Shown here piece after piece: positions 38,368 to 47,961 of a DNA stretch of 64,000 bases. Source of the DNA: Lewinellaceae bacterium. Its GTDB lineage: Bacteria > Bacteroidota > Bacteroidia > Chitinophagales > Saprospiraceae. The stretch is from assembly GCA_016711435.1 (NCBI GenBank), contig JADJSY010000008.1:1-64000 (forward strand), in the 5' to 3' direction. Numbering within the stretch: the first letter of the stretch is position 1; each line of letters begins with the position of its first letter. Made by a program: the position numbers and the translations under genes. The notes beneath the pieces were generated by a model. The model was not told the origin of the DNA. It ran no database searches and was given only the letters and a program-made list of their open reading frames with translations.

Positions 38368-39576
38368 CTAATCCATGTGCAAATCAATATCCACCTGCTC
38401 GTGCCAGCTCAGCCCGTCGAGGTTCAGGCGTTCCATAAACGGATCGGGATTCAGTTCTTCCACGTTGAACACACCTTTTCCCGCCCATTTGCCTTCCAGC
38501 ACCATGCGGGCGCCGATCATGGCGGGTACGCCGGTGGTATAACTCACTGCCTGGGTGCCGGTTTCTTTGTAGGCATCCTGGTGGCTGCAATTATTCCAAA
38601 CGTAGTATGTGCGCACTTTGCCGTCTTTCACACCTTTGATACGGCAACCGATGCTGGTAAAACCGGTGTAATTTTCACCCAGTTCTTCGGGCGCAGGCAG
38701 TACGGCTTTCAGGAATTCGAGCGGCACAATATCGATCCCTTTGAATTTAACTGGTTCGATGCCGGCCATGCCGATGTTCTGGATCACGCGCAGGTGCGTT
38801 AGGTACTCCTGGCCGAAGGTCATCCAGAAACGCGCGCGTCGGAGCGTGGGGTAGTTTTTGACGAGGCTTTCCAGTTCTTCGTGGTAAATCAGGTAGGAGC
38901 GTTTCGGGCCGATTTCCGGGTAGTCGATGTCTTTCCAGATTTCGTGCGGCTCGGTTTCTATCCACTGACCGTTTTCCCAGTATTTGCCGCGCTGCGTTAC
39001 TTCCCGGATGTTGATTTCCGGGTTAAAATTGGTAGCAAATGCTTTGCCGTGGTTGCCGGCATTGGCGTCGATGATGTCTAATTCGTGGATTTCATCGAAG
39101 TAGTGTTTGGCGGCATAAGCGGTGAATACGCTGGTCACGCCGGGGTCGAAGCCGCAGCCGAGCAGGGCCATGATCCCTTTTTCTTTAAACCGGTCCTGGT
39201 AAGCCCATTGCCAGGAATATTCGAATTTAGCCACGTCTTTCGGCTCGTAATTGGCCGTATCCATATAATTCACACCTGTTTCGAGGCAGGCATCCATGAT
39301 CGGCAAGTCCTGGTAAGGCAAGGCAACATTGACCACCAGATCGGGTTGAAACTGACGTATCAACGCCACCATTTCAGGTACCTGATCGGCGTCGACCCGG
39401 GCTGTTTCTATCTTTTTGCCACCGTAAGCGGCATGAATGGCCTCTGCAATTGCGTCGCACTTGGATTTCGTTCGGGAAGCGAGCATAATATCGCCGAACA
39501 CATCGCGGTGCTGGGCACATTTGTAAGCGACTACGCGGCCAACGCCGCCTGCGCCGATAATGAGTACTTTTGACAT
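38368..39576 (-). CDS. Saccharopine dehydrogenase-family protein, probably carboxynorspermidine synthase
   Basis: A 402-residue protein. N-terminal Rossmann fold with MSKVLIIGAGGVGRVVAYKC. The rest matches the branch that forms carboxy(nor)spermidine from aspartate semialdehyde and a diamine using NADPH (polyamine synthesis): ALPYQDLPIMDACLETGVNYMDTANYE, MALLGCGFDPGVTSVFTAYA, WNNCSHQDAYKETGTQAVSYTTGVPA. The partner carboxynorspermidine decarboxylase is not in the window. The stop TAG sits at the edge of the hairpin region; upstream lies another CTCAAC-type hairpin. Confidence 0.88.
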   Translation of the reverse strand: MSKVLIIGAGGVGRVVAYKCAQHRDVFGDIMLASRTKSKCDAIAEAIHAAYGGKKIETARVDADQVPEMVALIRQFQPDLVVNVALPYQDLPIMDACLETGVNYMDTANYEPKDVAKFEYSWQWAYQDRFKEKGIMALLGCGFDPGVTSVFTAYAAKHYFDEIHELDIIDANAGNHGKAFATNFNPEINIREVTQRGKYWENGQWIETEPHEIWKDIDYPEIGPKRSYLIYHEELESLVKNYPTLRRARFWMTFGQEYLTHLRVIQNIGMAGIEPVKFKGIDIVPLEFLKAVLPAPEELGENYTGFTSIGCRIKGVKDGKVRTYYVWNNCSHQDAYKETGTQAVSYTTGVPAMIGARMVLEGKWAGKGVFNVEELNPDPFMERLNLDGLSWHEQVDIDLHMD

Positions 39577-39589
39577 GGGTTGTTTGTAT

Positions 39590-39725
39590 GCTGTTGTGAT
39601 GTTGAATGTTGAGGAAGGTTTGAGGTTTGAAAGTTTGAGGGGCCTGAGTTTAAATGAACAACATGCTCTCCTTCATAGAGCGGCTCTCAACAACCTCAAC
39701 CCTCAACATTCTCAACATATTAAAA
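39590..39725. repeat. Hairpin of GTTGAGGTTTGAGG units (family F)
   Basis: ATGTTGAATGTTGAGGAAGG and following units (39598-39642) pair with CTCAACAACCTCAACCCTCA (39687-39718). It lies just upstream of the carboxynorspermidine synthase start, thus in or before its leader. Confidence 0.7.
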
Positions 39726-39834
39726 AGGAGGACAAAAGTAGAGAGAAAAACATCTGTTCATTCCATAAAAATGGAAAATGACCTTTACTTTCGCAATTAA
39801 TTCATGCAATAATACCTGTTGCTAGCGTTAAAGT

Positions 39835-39975
39835 TGAGATGGTTTGAGGTTGTGATGGTTGATGGTTGAGGGTAGTAACTCATGGCCTTATGTTACCACC
39901 CTCAACAATCTCAACCTCTCAACAATCTCAACGTTCTCAACAATCTCAACCTCTCAACAAACTCAACAAACTCTT
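39835..39975. repeat. Hairpin of GTTGAGGTTGTGATGG units (family F)
   Basis: The left arm (39835-39882) has GTTGAGATGGTTTGAGGTTG; the right side (39894-39975) has seven or more CAATCTCAACCT units. The right side lies in the open frame of the next gene, whose first codons may therefore be repeat rather than coding. Confidence 0.7.
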
Positions 39976-40716
39976 TTGAGCCCAAAATCGCTGCCCATTT
40001 TTGACGCCATCTCGTTCAACCCGAACTACATCGAGGAATACCTGCCCATGCAGGCGCTCCACACGATGGTGTTCGACCGGTTTTGCGAGGATGGATGGAC
40101 CTATTGGGCAGACCTGCTGTTTCGCCGCAATTACTGGGAATGGCGCGGGCAGCCCTGCCGGGTCATCCTGCTGCGTATCCGGCTGAAGGATTTTCAATTC
40201 AGCAAAAGTCAGCGGAAGTGCCTGCGGCGCAACGAAGACCTGATGCTTTTCAAACATCCCATCCGTATTTTGCCCGTGCATGAATGGCTGTTTGAAAGAC
40301 ATGCCCGGCGGTTTTCCCACAACCGCCCGATGAGTATCTACGGCTTTTTTAGCGCATTCAGCAGTATTATGCCTTGTTACGGGGTGCAATTCGATGTATT
40401 GAACCCGCAACGCCAGTTGGTAGCCAGCAGTTTTTTCCACATCGGTAAAAAAAGTGTGGCGGGCAATTATTGTATCCACGAACCGGAAGAATGGAAACGC
40501 GGGCTGGGCACCTACACCATGCTGAAAGAAATTGAATTCGCCATCGAACAGGGACGCGAGTTTTATTACCCGGGATTCGTGTACGACGTACCGAGTGAAT
40601 TCGACTATAAACTGAATTTTAATAACCTGGAATATTTCGACTGGTGGGGCAACTGGTATCCGATCGATCGGATGCCTTTACGCGACTGGCGGGTGGCGTA
40701 TCAGCAGGAGCAGTAA
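39859..40716 (+). CDS. Arginyl-tRNA-protein transferase-like protein (ATE C-domain fold), start uncertain
   Basis: The region 40000-40716 shows the GNAT-like C-terminal domain of ATE/Bpt transferases: WTYWADLLFRRNYWEW, LRIRLKDFQFSKSQRKCLRRN, FDVLNPQRQLVASSFF, SVAGNYCIHEPEEWKRGLGTYTMLKEIEFA and FYYPGFVYDVPSEFDYKLNF. These enzymes add Arg or Leu to protein N-termini for degradation. The usual N-terminal Cys cluster is absent. ATG 39859 would encode about 38 residues of Ser/Thr/Asn/Leu-rich repeat translation; TTG 39976 or ATG 40048 may be the true start. A terminator follows at 40723. Confidence 0.75.
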   Translation: MMVEGSNSWPYVTTLNNLNLSTISTFSTISTSQQTQQTLLSPKSLPIFDAISFNPNYIEEYLPMQALHTMVFDRFCEDGWTYWADLLFRRNYWEWRGQPCRVILLRIRLKDFQFSKSQRKCLRRNEDLMLFKHPIRILPVHEWLFERHARRFSHNRPMSIYGFFSAFSSIMPCYGVQFDVLNPQRQLVASSFFHIGKKSVAGNYCIHEPEEWKRGLGTYTMLKEIEFAIEQGREFYYPGFVYDVPSEFDYKLNFNNLEYFDWWGNWYPIDRMPLRDWRVAYQQEQ

Positions 40717-40722
40717 AAAACA

Positions 40723-40755
40723 ACCCGCCTTACCATCCGGGACAGTAAGGCGGGT
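40723..40755 (+). terminator. Rho-independent-type terminator of the arginyltransferase-like gene
   Basis: ACCCGCCTTAC (40723-40733) pairs perfectly with 40745-40755 around an 11-nt loop, beginning 6 bp after the stop. The run AAAAA follows instead of T, so termination may rather serve the opposite strand. Confidence 0.55.
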
Positions 40756-40799
40756 AAAAAGGCCGTAGTGGTGATAAGCCCTAATTTTCAACTTCATCG

Positions 40800-40892
40800 C
40801 TGCCGACTTCGCACTTCGCACTGTCGACTTCGCACTGCCGACTTCGCACTTGTTCCAGACTTCGCACTTCGCACTGCCGACTTCGCACTTCA
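40800..40892. repeat. Tandem GACTTCGCACTTCGCACT units (family D) at the fecR end
   Basis: Five or six degenerate units occur in one orientation. The fecR stop (TGA at 40890-40892, minus) is the first part of the unit TGAAGTGCGAAGTC. Confidence 0.75.
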
Positions 40893-41893
40893 CTGGCAGG
40901 AACCTCCCGTCAGTTGATATGCCTTCGGTCCTGTTTGTTTCACCTGCATTTGATAGGTAAGGCTGAGGCTTTCCAGCACTTTTTCAAGCGGCTGGTTGGT
41001 AAGCGGCGCGGTGTGTTTACAGTACTGAAGGTTGGTATTGGTCAGGGTTATTTGTACGCCGTAATATGTTTCGAGGTCGCTGATGACCTGCCGCATGGGT
41101 GTGCGAACGAATTCGAGACCGCCGGTTTGCCAGGATAACTCATTGAATGTGACCACTGTTTCTGTGGTCAACTGTCGTTTGGTTTTGTTCAAAACGGCTT
41201 TTTCACCAGCCGCAAGGATCACACTTTTGCCGGCCTCATCGGGTTAAAGCGCACTTTACCCGAACGCACCATCACGGTCGTCGCTTCCGCGTTTTGGCAC
41301 ACATTAAATGCAGTGCCCAATACTTCCACGCCACCTTTTTGGTCTTCCATCAGGACACGAAATACTTTGGAGGAATCGCGGGCTACTTCAAAATAAGCCT
41401 CTCCCTGTAGACGAACAGTGCGTTCCCGGCCTGCAAATGCAGCAGGATACTCCATCCGGGCGCCCTTGCGGAGCCAAACGCGGGTACCATCGGGCAACAA
41501 CACTTCGCTGTTGCCGGCGCTACTGGAAACTACAAGAGATTCAGGTGCGGCCACTGAGCCGGAAAACTGCTGATATCCCCACAAGCCAAAAATCAGCACC
41601 GCTGCCGCTGCTGCCACCCGCAGCAATTGCCGGCGGAAAGTCAGTACGCGCAAGGGGCTGGAAGCAGGCGCTGCCTGAATACGCACTTGCAACTGGCGGA
41701 AAGCGGCGTCAAGGTCGGGTTGAAAAGTCTTTTCAAACCCCTCGCTTTTTTCCCAGGCGACGCGCAAATCATCTGCAAAACCTTGATTTTCAACAGACTG
41801 GCCGAGCCATTCGTTGAGCGTCTTCTGTTCTGCCGGGCTGATTTCGCCTGTCAGTTGTTTGTGAAGTAATACGATGTAATCGTTTTCTTGCAT
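40890..41893 (-). CDS. FecR-family anti-sigma factor, one frameshift
   Basis: About 333 residues if repaired. Cytoplasmic N-part (YIVLLHKQLTGEISPAEQKTLNEWL), TM (LRVAAAAAVLIFGLWGYQQF, about 90-110), FecR domain (VSSSAGNSEVLLPDGTRVWLRKGARMEYP... EAYFEVARDSSKVFRVL...VEVLGTAFNV), then in another frame DUF4974 (VRTPMRQVISDLETYYGVQITLTN...). The break near 41240 fits one lost C (AACCCC read as AACCC). It lies directly downstream of its ECF sigma. The usual TonB-dependent SusC-like partner does not follow, so the regulated transporter must be elsewhere or the pair is orphan. Confidence 0.85.
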
Positions 41894-41948
41894 AAGATTT
41901 TTTTGTGTTTCGGGGCCTGTTCTGCTTCAATAGACATTGGGCTTATCA

Positions 41949-42563
41949 TTAACCCCTATGCCCAAACCAGCAATTTAGCATACAAATGACAACCGGCGAC
42001 AAATTGCGGCTGTGCACCAGCGCTTCTCTTAGCAATTTCATGGCTTTGGTAATCTGGTTTTCAATGGTTTTGACGGATATGCCGAGTTGTTCCGCTATTT
42101 CCCGATGCGACATCTGTTCAAAACGACTGAGTGAAAATACGACGCGGCACTTTTCAGGCAACAAGTCGATGGCCCGGTGCAGGGCCGCTTCCAGTGTTTC
42201 CTGCTTTTCCAGGCGGCGAATATCTGCGGGCGATGTATCAGCAGTTGCCGCCCAATCTTCGGGTTCCTGCAATTGTGTACGGCGTTGGATTTTCAGGTAG
42301 TTGAGCGCGCGGTTGACGGCGGCTCGACGGAGGTAGGCCTGCAGGGACGTATGAATGTCCAGGTCGGCGCGTTTGCGCCACAGCTCTACGAATACTTCCT
42401 GCACCAGGTCCTGGCAAGCGTCTTCATCCGGGATGATCCGGTAGACATTGCCAAGTAAAATCGGATAATACCGGTCAAAAATCTGTCGCAGCGCAGACTC
42501 GTCGCCCCGGCTCAGGGCTGCAAGTAGTATTTGTTCGGTGGGATCGTGGCCGGAAGACATCAT
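41949..42563 (-). CDS. ECF sigma factor of the FecI/SigV type
   Basis: About 204 residues from ATG 42563 (MMSSGHDPTEQILL); six further codons upstream are possible. Region 2: IFDRYYPILLGNVYRIIPDEDACQDLVQEVFVELWRKR. Region 4: LPEKCRVVFSLSRFEQMSHREIAEQLGISVKTIENQITKAMKLLRE. Bacteroidota relatives read a signal through FecR from an outer-membrane receptor. The pair with the downstream FecR gene (55 bp apart) is clear. Confidence 0.9.
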   Translation of the reverse strand: MMSSGHDPTEQILLAALSRGDESALRQIFDRYYPILLGNVYRIIPDEDACQDLVQEVFVELWRKRADLDIHTSLQAYLRRAAVNRALNYLKIQRRTQLQEPEDWAATADTSPADIRRLEKQETLEAALHRAIDLLPEKCRVVFSLSRFEQMSHREIAEQLGISVKTIENQITKAMKLLREALVHSRNLSPVVICMLNCWFGHRG

Positions 42564-42852
42564 CTGAACGAATCTGCACAAGCTCCTGGGTCAGCAGGAA
42601 TTATTATTTTGAAAAAATTTTTATTCTGCAAAGGTGGATATTTTTACTGCCATTCAGAACCTTTCCTGTCCTTGAAAAACTTTCAAGATACAAGATTCTT
42701 CAAAAACACCAAAAAGAGGCGAAAGAAGCACCTGCAATCAACTTGCAGGCAAATAAATTTTGCCCACAAAATAGGGGATTTCGAGGGACTCCATGTCATG
42801 TATTCGGAAAAGCGACCGACAATAAACACAACTACTGAACTTGTACTGAATT

Positions 42853-43538
42853 ATGGACACAAAAATTGTACTCTCTACCTTGGAAACCAGCCCCCTATTT
42901 GCCGTTTTGAGTGCGGAAGAGCGCATTTTGCTACAGGAAAACGCCGTTATCAACGCTTACTCCAAACACCAGGTGCTGTACAAGCCCGGTCAGGCCGCCA
43001 ACAGAGTTTACTTTTTACTGAAAGGCATCGTGAAAATCGCGGTGCATGCCGAGAAAAAGACATTATCAAATATGTAGTGCGCGAGGGAAATTTTTTCGGA
43101 GAGTCCTGCCTGACTGGAGATGCGAACCGGCGCGATTTTGCTTATGCCATGGATGAATTCGTTCAGGTACTGGAAATGGATGCAACGGTGGTTTTGACAG
43201 TGATGCGCAACAATTTTGCTTTTGCACAGTCGCTGCTGCACTTCCTCGGAGAACGCCTTCGTTACACGGAAAACCAATTGGAGAACGTGGTTTTGAAGGA
43301 TTCGAAAAGCAGAATTATGGAATTTTTGCACCAGATGGGTATCGAACAGGGCCGCCGCATTGGTTTTGAAACGCTGGTCAAACACAATATGACCCACCAG
43401 GATATTGCAGACCTTACGGGTACCAGCCGCCAGATGGTGACTGCCGTACTCAACCAACTCAAACGATCCAATGTGCTGTATTTCAACCGGAAAAAAATTC
43501 TTTTCCGCGACCTGAGTACACTTTCCATGGCCGTTTGA
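42853..43538 (+). CDS. Crp/Fnr-family transcriptional regulator, one frameshift
   Basis: About 228 residues if repaired. Cyclic-nucleotide-binding-like domain (SPLFAVLSAEERILLQENAV, VLYKPGQAANRVYFLLKGIVKIAVHAE), then in another frame KDIIKYVVREGNFFGESCLTGD, the long dimer helix and the HTH (MTHQDIADLTGTSRQMVTAVLNQLKRSNVLYF). The break is at GAGAAAAAGAC near 43058: one A fewer than needed for GAG AAA AAA GAC. As read the first part stops at 43077. The ligand is unknown. No partner gene is adjacent. Confidence 0.82.
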
Positions 43539-43698
43539 TCCACCACATTAAAAAAAAGCCTAACCAGTATTACCCACTAATTCCGGTTAACAGTTTAACT
43601 TCATACGATAGAATGGGTTTTGTTCAAGCGGTGTGCAAAGGCACGCCGCTTTTTTTTGACCCTGATGCTGACCTGATTAAGTTGATGATAAATTCTTA

Positions 43699-43918
43699 TT
43701 GAAGTTTTTAAATAAAACGGCATTAAATGGGGTTGCGCCCGTGATAGGGCATTATGTCTCGGCTGAACCGGGATTTTTAAAGCAGTGCTTTTTCCTGACA
43801 AATATCGAGATGGCTGATATCAACAACCCGGCTTCAGCCGGTGGAAGTCAACCAATGAACTGAAGGGTTTTAACCCATTGCAACACTAGGGTATAACCAT
43901 TATATTTAAAAACTTCAA
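43699..43918. mobile_element. 220-bp element with 16-bp perfect terminal inverted repeats
   Basis: TTGAAGTTTTTAAATA (43699-43714) and its exact complement (43903-43918) bound a stretch with several small hairpins (for example CCCGGCTTCAGCCGG at 43829-43843) and no gene. The first 41 nt (from 43695) recur at 60596-60636 with one difference. The rest of the 43539-44196 gap shows no gene. Confidence 0.6.
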
Positions 43919-44033
43919 AAAATTGCCAGTTCTGGCATTAAGGTAGCGGAATGATATTTTTAATGTTGTGATTTGGCAAAAAAGCGGGATTTTCGCAATT
44001 GATAATTAACCTTACGGTTAAAAGGCACACGGA

Positions 44034-44097
44034 TTGGACGGATGAGACACGGATCATGGGGTAACAATTTTTAAAAATCCGTGTCTCATCCGTTCAA
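44034..44097. repeat. 21-bp hairpin upstream of the deiminase gene
   Basis: TTGGACGGATGAGACACGGA plus T (44034-44054) pairs with 44077-44097 with one mismatch. It shares GGATGAGACACGGAT with the 38.2-kb hairpin. Confidence 0.75.
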
Positions 44098-44196
44098 CGT
44101 GATCGGCAAGCAGAAAACATAACTTTCAAATTCGTGTCATTTAATCCCGCACAGATGTCACTCCAAACACGATATACCAAATACAACTTTCATATT

Positions 44197-45984
44197 ATGA
44201 TTAAACGCCTACACGTATTATTTATATTTTGCCTCCTGGCCGGCTATCTGTCGGCGCAACACTCGGAAACGGACCTGCCCCGCTACCTTTCCGAGTGGGA
44301 AAAAACGCAGCCGATAACGCCGGGCCAGGAATCCGAATTGGGCTTTACCGCTCCGCCCTCCGTACCGGTTCGTACAATGGCCGAATGGGAAGAATTGCAG
44401 GCCCTTGTCATTACCTGGCGCAGCCAACCCGCTATTCTTACAGAGATTGTCCGGGCTGCCCGCGCCGAGTGCCGCGTGATTGTTAGTTGCAACGACCAGG
44501 CCACCGTCTCCCTGGCGCAAAGCACGCTGACCGGCGCAGGTGTCGACATCAGTTCCAATGTGACCTTTCTGGTGGTTCCCAACAACTCCATCTGGGTGCG
44601 CGACTACGGCCCGAACTGCGTGTATGCCAACAGCGTGGATTCCTTGTACTTCGTTGACTGGAAATACAACCGCCTCACCCGGCCCAAAGATGACACCCTG
44701 CCCAGCAGCATTGCCGAACACCTGGGTGTGCCGCTTTTTACCACGACACTGGCGCCAGACGATCTGATCAATACCGGCGGAAATTTTATGTCCGACGGCA
44801 TGGGTACCGCGTTTGCTTCCGAATTGATTCTGAGCGAAAACGAACCGGGCAACGAATACAATGTCACGGCCAAAACGGAATCGGATATCAACAATATCCT
44901 GTTTGATTACATGGGTATCAACCGCTATATCAAAATGGAAAAACTGCCTTATGACGGCATTCACCACATCGATATGCACATGAAACTGCTGGATGAAGAA
45001 ACCGTGCTGGTGGGGCAATACCCCGAAGGTGTGGCCGACGGACCGCAGATAGAAGCCAACATACAGTATGTCCTCAGCAATTTCCAGAGTTCTTTCGGCA
45101 CGCCTTACAAAGTGATCCGCATCCCGATGCCCCCCGACGGCGGGCAGTACCCGAATAGCGGCGGCGATTACCGCACCTACGCCAACGCCGTTTTTGTCAA
45201 TAAAACCGTGCTGGTGCCCTTTTACCAACAACAATACGACACCACAGCGCAACGCATCTGGGAAGAGGCTTTGCCGGGTTACAATATCGTCGGAATCAAC
45301 TGCAATTCAATCATCCCCTCGCTGGGCGCCATCCACTGCATCACCAAGGAAATCGGCGTCGACGATCCCTTGCGCATCGTTCACAAGCCGGTGGAATATG
45401 TATTCGTCGGTCCGAATGATCCCTGGAAATGCCCCATTGTAGCAGATGTGCAACACCGCAGCGGCATCGCTCAAGTGGTTGTAAAATACCGCCGCGAAAC
45501 GGAGCCGGTTTGGCAAACTTTGCCACTCAATCCGGTGAACAACACCGATTCCGTTCGTTTCTGGAAAGGAGAAATCCCCAACCAGCCGGCTTATTACGGC
45601 AAAATGTTCTACTACATCGAAGCGTTTGCCAACAACGGAAAATCCCTCGCCCGCCCGCTTCCCGGCCCCGACGGCCCCTGGGATTTCCCGGTTATCCTGG
45701 ATGTATCGGCTACCGACGAAGCGCCGGAAGCCCGCTTGCTCGACATTTATCCAAACCCGGCGCGCGCTATCACGCTTATTCCGGTATCAACAGACAGCAA
45801 AACAAAAGGCAGCATCCACATTTACAATACCCTGGGGCAGCAGCTGGCTACGATCTTCAACGGTGAATTCCCGGCCGGACAGTCCAACTACTTTGTGGAT
45901 GCCGCGCGATTTGCACCCGGCGCGTATTTTGTGCAACTGCAAACCAATGGGCGGTCTGTGTTGAAAAAATTGCTGATCCGATGA
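44197..45984 (+). CDS. Secreted peptidylarginine/agmatine deiminase-family enzyme with T9SS type A sorting domain
   Basis: A 595-residue protein from ATG 44197 (MIKRLHVLFIFCLLAGYLSAQ, a signal peptide). The catalytic domain (about 50-400) is of the PAD_porph family: Asp136 in IWVRDYGPNC, HHIDMH at 256-261 (His257, Asp259), the Asn-containing GGDYRTYANAVF, and nucleophile Cys381 in LGAIHCITKEIG. An Ig-like part follows (about 410-510) and the last ~80 residues are a T9SS type A domain (LLDIYPNPARAITLIPV ... GAYFVQLQTNGRSVLKKLLIR). This layout is that of Porphyromonas PPAD, which citrullinates C-terminal arginines; free agmatine or peptide substrates are both possible here. Confidence 0.9.
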   Translation: MIKRLHVLFIFCLLAGYLSAQHSETDLPRYLSEWEKTQPITPGQESELGFTAPPSVPVRTMAEWEELQALVITWRSQPAILTEIVRAARAECRVIVSCNDQATVSLAQSTLTGAGVDISSNVTFLVVPNNSIWVRDYGPNCVYANSVDSLYFVDWKYNRLTRPKDDTLPSSIAEHLGVPLFTTTLAPDDLINTGGNFMSDGMGTAFASELILSENEPGNEYNVTAKTESDINNILFDYMGINRYIKMEKLPYDGIHHIDMHMKLLDEETVLVGQYPEGVADGPQIEANIQYVLSNFQSSFGTPYKVIRIPMPPDGGQYPNSGGDYRTYANAVFVNKTVLVPFYQQQYDTTAQRIWEEALPGYNIVGINCNSIIPSLGAIHCITKEIGVDDPLRIVHKPVEYVFVGPNDPWKCPIVADVQHRSGIAQVVVKYRRETEPVWQTLPLNPVNNTDSVRFWKGEIPNQPAYYGKMFYYIEAFANNGKSLARPLPGPDGPWDFPVILDVSATDEAPEARLLDIYPNPARAITLIPVSTDSKTKGSIHIYNTLGQQLATIFNGEFPAGQSNYFVDAARFAPGAYFVQLQTNGRSVLKKLLIR

Positions 45985-45992
45985 GTTTTATA

Positions 45993-47875
45993 TCAAAAGT
46001 GAAACCCATACCCAAAAAACAGCGCAGGCATGCCAAAAACACTAAAACCGGACAACAGCAGGCCTGTGAGGATGAGTATAAAAGGCAGGTATACCACTTT
46101 GCGTACCCAGCGATTTTCCCACTTCAAATGGTGCATAAGTGGTAAAAGCAGGAATGCCAGACACAAGCCCAAAAAAGACACCTGGAACATCATCAGTGCG
46201 GCGATGCCAAATCCGATACCAGTCAGTATTTCAAATCCCTGAACAATGCGGGTATCGGGGTGGCTTTTTGCTAAAAACCCATGCCAACTTTCAGGTATTT
46301 TACCAAGCCAACCTTTTGATTTAGAACTACTTACATGCTCCGTTTGGTTTGAATCGCCGGTCACCAAAAAAAATGCTTTTCCGGAAACAAAATAAGCGAG
46401 CACCCCAATGCTGGAGAGCGGCGTCAGCGCAGCGTACAGGGCCGTGCTTTGGCTGAGAAACCGGAACAATTTGAGCGGTTGTGCCGCCAGCGACACGATA
46501 AACGACAGTACGGGGGCAAAAAAGGTCATCAGTGTGATGAGATAAAAATCCCACCCGTAAATAACCTGAAAACCGGGGGCAAGTGAAATAAGGGGCGCCT
46601 GATATTCCGAACCACCCACCACGAAGGTGATATCCCGCTGCACGCCAAAAAAATAAGGCAAGGCCAAATTTGCATTCAGCATAAACAGGAAATACAACAA
46701 GGTAAGCGGCAGGTTGAGGGTTGGAAAGAGTATATCAAATTTCTCTGTCCAGGAGATGTTTTTTGCACGCAACAGGAAGCCCATTTTTTTCTTCAAAAAC
46801 TCCGAAGTGCCACGCGTCCATTTCATGTGCCTGATGCGAAAGGAGCGCACGGAGTCTGGAAAATTTTCATAACAAATGATGTCTTCCAGGAACCTGCCCC
46901 GGTAACCCAGTTCGCGGGCATGAATAGCAAAGCCGAGGTCCTCGCTCACGATGTCCGGAAATCCGCCGATTTTTTCCCATACGTCCCGGCGCAGCAGCGC
47001 TCCATGACCTAAAAACATGACGAAGCCATAATCATTGCGCAAGGGTTGGTACCATTTCCAGTGAATATCGATGCCTACTCCCAGCGATTTGGCAAGTTCG
47101 CTAGGATCATTCGGATTAGCACGGTGGTTGGCTTGTACAAAGCCGCAAGTCTGATCGGTTTCCAGAACGGCCACTGTTTTGGTCAAAAAATCTGTTGGAA
47201 GTATCTCATCGGCATCCGCGATAGCGAAATATGGCTCATTTTTGGCGTAATGTGTAAGCCCATAGTTCATGTTACCGGCTTTAAATGCCACACGGTCGGG
47301 GCGGCGCACCACTTGAACCAGACCCGGATATTTTGCAGCAATGCATCCACGCGGTCCTGGAATTCCGCCCGCGACGAATCATCGAGTATGTACACCGTAT
47401 AATTGGGGTATTCCTGTCGCACGCAGGACTCGACACTTTCTTCCACAAAATCGTTGCAGGTCGTGTATAAAAGTGCTACCGGGGGCTGGTTGGGTGTTGC
47501 CGCGAGCGGATGTTCGGGCAACTTGGCCAGGGGACTTTTTTTACCAAATAAACCATAGAGCGAGGCAAATACTACGACGCCGATGTTATACATCCCGTAC
47601 AGCCAGGCAAAGTCTATAAATCCGATAAACAGCCACAGTGTAATACGGCTCGGGATGTTGTACGCCATATCGAGCAGCATCAGCAGGCGCGGCTGAAACC
47701 AGATCAAAGACGCTATCCAAAAGGAAAAAATGGCGATATACATCACCGGACTCGGAGCGGCAGCCATCGGGCGCATGGAAACAATGTTTTTAGTCGCGGC
47801 AAGCGGTTTGGAAGCCAAAGCAGTGAGCGCCGTCACTTGTGGAAGTGGTTGCTGATTTGTTTGTTGAAATCGCAT
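45993..47875 (-). CDS. Family 2 processive glycosyltransferase (cellulose/PNAG-synthase-like), one frameshift
   Basis: About 627 residues if repaired, from ATG 47875. Two N-terminal membrane segments (SPVMYIAIFSFWIASLIWFQ and one at about 75-95), GT2 domain with LYTTCNDFVEESVESC, YILDDSSRAEFQDRV, then in another frame FAIADADEIL (DxD), VSEDLGFAIHAREL (acid/base ED) and RIRHMKWTRGTSEF (in place of QxxRW), then five or more membrane segments. The break near 47330 fits one lost A in CAAAAATAT. This is the catalytic subunit of a synthase-dependent exopolysaccharide system. The TPR-barrel gene upstream (47962) is the likely export partner. Confidence 0.85.
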
Positions 47876-47961
47876 AGGGATACAGGGGATAGCCCGACGG
47901 CAGAGCGCCGGCATTTATGAAACCAATCAATTGAAAATGAAAATATTAGACGGGGCTTGAC

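Noticed and set aside
42531..42852. N-terminal extension of the Crp-type frame
   Set aside because: It belongs to the frame joined only by the frameshift; the CRP domain starts at ATG 42853.
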